From the NCBI GenBank assembly GCA_038133505.1, contig JAYPTI010000026.1, positions 1 through 26,383 of the forward strand: 26,383 bases of DNA. Reading direction: 5' to 3'. Both the position numbers and the translations under genes were made by a program. Shown one piece after another: positions 23,998-26,383 of this stretch; the first letter of the stretch is position 1; every line of letters starts with the position of its first letter. The DNA comes from JAYQUR01 sp038133505. Lineage in GTDB: Bacteria > Pseudomonadota > Alphaproteobacteria > MPNO01 > UBA830. The notes under the pieces were generated by a model. The model was not told the origin of the DNA, made no database searches, and saw nothing but the letters and a program-made list of their open reading frames with translations.

Positions 23998-24957
23998 TCA
24001 AGTCTCCCTGCTGGCGGGCGGAATGTGCTGGTTTGCGCCCGCCGGCGCAACCGCCTTCTGGCGCAGCCGGTCTCGGCGGTCGAAGAGCGCGTTGAGGAAC
24101 ACGCCGCCGAACACGACGACGCCGCCGATCCAGATCCAGATCTCGGGCGCCTCGGCGAACAGAAGCCAGCCGGCGAGGCCGGCGAAGACCAGCTTCGTGA
24201 GGTCGGCCGGCAGCACGACCGTGGCGTCCGCCTCCCGGAAGGCCTGGCTGAGGGCGAGCTGCGCGCTGACGCCGAAGATTGCGATTCCGACGAGCATGGC
24301 GAACTGCTCCGCCGTCGGGATCTGCCAGTAGAACAGGGCCGCGGCGAACGCGAACGGCACCTGCAGGACCGAGGCGTAGAGCGCGATGGTGACGGCGGAA
24401 TCCGTCCGCGACAGCACCTTGATGACGACCAGCGCGCCGGCCCACAGCGTCGACGACAGGATCAGCAGCAGCGCGCCGTCGCTGACCACGGCATTCCACG
24501 GCCGCAGGATGATCAGCGCGCCTGACAGGCCGACGAGCAGCGCCACGCCGCGCATGACCGTCACGCGTTCCTTCAGGAACACCATCGCGCCCACGGTCGC
24601 AATCAGCGGCGCGGTGAAGCTGAGCGCCACGATGGTCGCCAGCGGCTCCAGCGTCAGCGCGAGGAAATAGGCCAGCATGGCGATCACGTTGAGAAACGCG
24701 CGCAGCGAATGAAGTCCGAGCCGGGTCGTCCTGAGCGGGTTCGCGCCCTTGCCGAGGAACATCGGCGCCAGCAGGAAAATACCGAACAGGTGCCGCCAGA
24801 AGGCGATCACGAAGGGGTGGATGTCGGGCGCGATCGACTTCACCGAGACGTTCATGCCGGTGATGCAGAGGCCGCTGGTCAGCATCAGCAGAACGCCGCG
24901 AACGGGCGGCGGAATCGTCCGGTAGACGGACGTGACGGGCGCCAGAAGCGCGGACAT
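23998..24957 (-). CDS. EamA/DMT-family transporter
   Basis: 319 residues with about ten hydrophobic segments in two EamA repeats. The first repeat includes SLRAFLNVIAMLAYFLAL then FTAPLIATVGAMVFLKERV, and the second ends with ADLTKLVFAGLAGWLLFAEAPEIW. The C-terminal tail is basic and cytoplasmic. The family mostly exports metabolites or amino acids. The start at 24957 is favoured by GAAGGAA upstream and by the normal beginning MSALLAPV; an open frame extends further 5' but is not a membrane sequence. Paired with the downstream hydrolase. Confidence 0.9.
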   Translation of the reverse strand: MSALLAPVTSVYRTIPPPVRGVLLMLTSGLCITGMNVSVKSIAPDIHPFVIAFWRHLFGIFLLAPMFLGKGANPLRTTRLGLHSLRAFLNVIAMLAYFLALTLEPLATIVALSFTAPLIATVGAMVFLKERVTVMRGVALLVGLSGALIILRPWNAVVSDGALLLILSSTLWAGALVVIKVLSRTDSAVTIALYASVLQVPFAFAAALFYWQIPTAEQFAMLVGIAIFGVSAQLALSQAFREADATVVLPADLTKLVFAGLAGWLLFAEAPEIWIWIGGVVVFGGVFLNALFDRRDRLRQKAVAPAGANQHIPPASRET

Positions 24958-25091
24958 GGGTGGTTCCTTCGAGGCTCGCCCCCCTGAATAGCACGAAAAC
25001 CGGGAGCAAAGGTTCGTTAACCTCCGCCGGGTAGCGTTGCGGTGGGAACAAGCGGGCGCCGCAAACGCGCTCCGGCCCACGGGAGACAGAT

Positions 25092-26312
25092 ATGTCCGCG
25101 GATGAATTCGATTTCGAGACGGCCAAATCGGTCGCGCGGGACGGCAGCGAGGCCGAACGCGCGGCGCTGGCGGCGCGTGCCGATACCGCGCCGGAACTGC
25201 TCTATTTCCTGGCGCAGGATTCCGCCGCTTCCGTGCGCCGCGCCATCGCGGAGAACCCGTCGACGCCGCGCCAGGCCGACCTGATGCTCAGCCAGGACAG
25301 GGATATCGGCGTGCGCTGCCTGCTGGCCCGCAAGATCGTCGGCCAGGGGCTGGGCGAGGACGAGCGTTCGCAGCTCTGGCGGATGGGCTTCACGATCCTG
25401 GAGACGCTGATGCGCGACCAGGTGGTTCGCGTGCGCCGCGCGCTGGCAGATGCGATCAAGACGATGTTCGCCGCCCCGCACGACGTGGTGTCGGGCCTCG
25501 CCCACGACGCCGACGCGCGGGTTGCCGCGCCGATCCTGCGCCATTCGCCGGTTCTCACCGACGACGATCTCGTCGAAATCGTGGAAGCGGGCGCGCCGGA
25601 CTGGGCACATCAGGCGATTGCCGCGCGCGAAAGCGTCTCGGAACGCGTCAGCGCCGCGCTCGTCGACGCCGGCGCGGCGCCGACCGTGACGCGGCTGTTG
25701 CGCAACCGCGCCGCCGACATCGGCGAGGCGGAGCTGGAACGCATCGTCGACCGAGCGCCGCCCATCGAGGCGTGGCACGAGCCCCTGGTAAAGCGCCCCT
25801 CGCTGCCGGCGCGGCTCGCCGAAAGGATCGGAGGGTTCGTCTCGGGCCCGCTCCGGGCGCTGCTGCCGGGCGCCAAAGCCGCCCGGAACGGCGTCGACTG
25901 GAACGATGCCGACGGCGCGGGCAAGCCGGGATGGAGCCCGCGGGCGACCGGGCCGAACGGCGCCAGGGAATCTGCCAAGGACCGCACGCGGCGCCTTCAT
26001 GCCGAGGGCAAGCTGAACGACGCCGTCATCGAGATGGCTTTCAATGCGAACGAGCGCGAATTCGTCCTCGCCGCCCTCGCGCTGCGGGCCGGCCTGCCGC
26101 TGTGGGGCGTGGAGCGTATCGTCAAGGGCGCGACCGGCAAGGGCATGACCGCGCTGTGCTGGAAGGCGAGCCTCCAGATGCGGTTCGCCATCGAGCTGCA
26201 GCGGCGTCTCGCCAAGGTGCCGCCGTCCAAGGTGGTGCTCGCCCGCGACGGGTTCGACTATCCCTATACAGACGACGAGATGGAAAGCCGGCTAGATCTC
26301 CTGCTGGCTTGA
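25092..26312 (+). CDS. DUF2336 domain-containing protein
   Basis: 406 residues. The N-terminal two-thirds consist of HEAT-like helical repeats (for example SAASVRRAIAENPSTP, DARVAAPILRHSPVLTDDDLVEIV, RVSAALVDAGAAPTVTRLLRN) typical of DUF2336 proteins, which are common in alphaproteobacteria and of unknown function. A low-complexity linker (about 265-295) leads to a second helical domain with EFVLAALALRAGLPLWGVERIV. The ATG at 25092 has GGGAGACAGAT ahead of it. It is divergent from the EamA gene and alone on its strand. The helical-repeat form suggests a protein-binding role. Confidence 0.88.
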   Translation: MSADEFDFETAKSVARDGSEAERAALAARADTAPELLYFLAQDSAASVRRAIAENPSTPRQADLMLSQDRDIGVRCLLARKIVGQGLGEDERSQLWRMGFTILETLMRDQVVRVRRALADAIKTMFAAPHDVVSGLAHDADARVAAPILRHSPVLTDDDLVEIVEAGAPDWAHQAIAARESVSERVSAALVDAGAAPTVTRLLRNRAADIGEAELERIVDRAPPIEAWHEPLVKRPSLPARLAERIGGFVSGPLRALLPGAKAARNGVDWNDADGAGKPGWSPRATGPNGARESAKDRTRRLHAEGKLNDAVIEMAFNANEREFVLAALALRAGLPLWGVERIVKGATGKGMTALCWKASLQMRFAIELQRRLAKVPPSKVVLARDGFDYPYTDDEMESRLDLLLA

Positions 26313-26344
26313 TTCTCTGAAAACGGCACCGGCCCGCTCCCCCT

Positions 26345-26383
26345 CCCGGCCACCCATGAGGATACTGGCGTTGGGTGGCCGGG
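26345..26383. repeat. Palindromic element (12-bp perfect stem) at the window edge
   Basis: CCCGGCCACCCA (26345-26356) pairs with TGGGTGGCCGGG (26372-26383) around a 15-nt loop. The right arm is the last 12 bases of the window, so the element may be longer. It starts 33 nt after the DUF2336 stop. It could be a terminator hairpin (no T-tract visible) or one unit of a dispersed palindromic repeat of the kind common in alphaproteobacterial intergenic DNA. Confidence 0.75.

Noticed and set aside
1679..24957. Tryptophan to kynurenine pathway spanning TrpB2 and the formamidase-like hydrolase
   Set aside because: The genes are about 20 kb apart, no tryptophan dioxygenase or kynureninase is present, and the hydrolase substrate is not certain.
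22040..25126. Very long open frame on the minus strand spanning several genes
   Set aside because: It crosses recognisable genes on both strands in the wrong frame and its product has no domain I recognise; a high-GC artefact.

Overview
The window is a gene-dense, high-GC stretch (roughly two-thirds G+C by eye) with about 24 protein genes, almost no spacer DNA and many 1-4 nt gene overlaps. Gene content (DUF2336 protein, CoxL-like molybdenum hydroxylases, TrpB2 next to a UbiD-family enzyme, a queA-tgt-queG run, VUT/YhhQ transporter) points to an alphaproteobacterium, probably Rhodospirillales-like. A 10-base N run inside the MFS gene shows this is a draft scaffold or metagenome-assembled genome. 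I see no tRNA or rRNA gene, CRISPR array or transposase.

Layout. 1-158: 5' end of a leftward gene cut by the window edge. 257-4494 (+): YHS-domain exported protein, aldo/keto reductase, then a TrpB2-type tryptophan synthase beta homologue followed closely by a UbiD-family decarboxylase; a perfect 14-bp palindrome lies just ahead of trpB2. 4495-12150 (-): a probable long transcription unit running arsC-like gene, yhhQ/VUT transporter, then a molybdenum-hydroxylase operon in the order large subunit, FAD subunit, 2Fe-2S subunit, second large subunit, then a solute-binding-like protein with no signal peptide. 12228-12713 (+): SnoaL-like protein. 12753-12932 (-): a 59-residue orphan gene behind an AT-rich, repeat-bearing leader. 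13121-18860 (-): tRNA-modification operon (membrane-anchored unknown, queA, tgt, queG, phzF-like, dusA), mostly translationally coupled. 19043-26312: secreted unknown, LLM flavin oxidoreductase, MFS transporter (assembly-damaged) with a YgjP-like metallohydrolase, EamA transporter with a kynurenine-formamidase-like hydrolase, and a DUF2336 protein. The window ends exactly at the end of a 12-bp-stem palindrome.

How the genes work together. QueA, Tgt and QueG are the last three steps of queuosine formation in tRNA and sit together; the VUT transporter gene about 1.3 kb beyond the dusA end could import the base precursor. The Mo-hydroxylase genes should form one or two L-M-S complexes that share M and S subunits. 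TrpB2 plus UbiD could form an aromatic-acid to indole to tryptophan salvage pair, but that is inference.

Most notable observations: a tRNA-guanine transglycosylase that lacks all three zinc-ligand cysteines while keeping its catalytic aspartates; a PhzF-like protein with Lys at the usual catalytic Glu position; the TrpB2-UbiD pair behind a palindromic operator-like site; one operon with two divergent Mo-hydroxylase large subunits; and a 54-bp perfect repeat flanking the N gap that looks like a scaffold misjoin.
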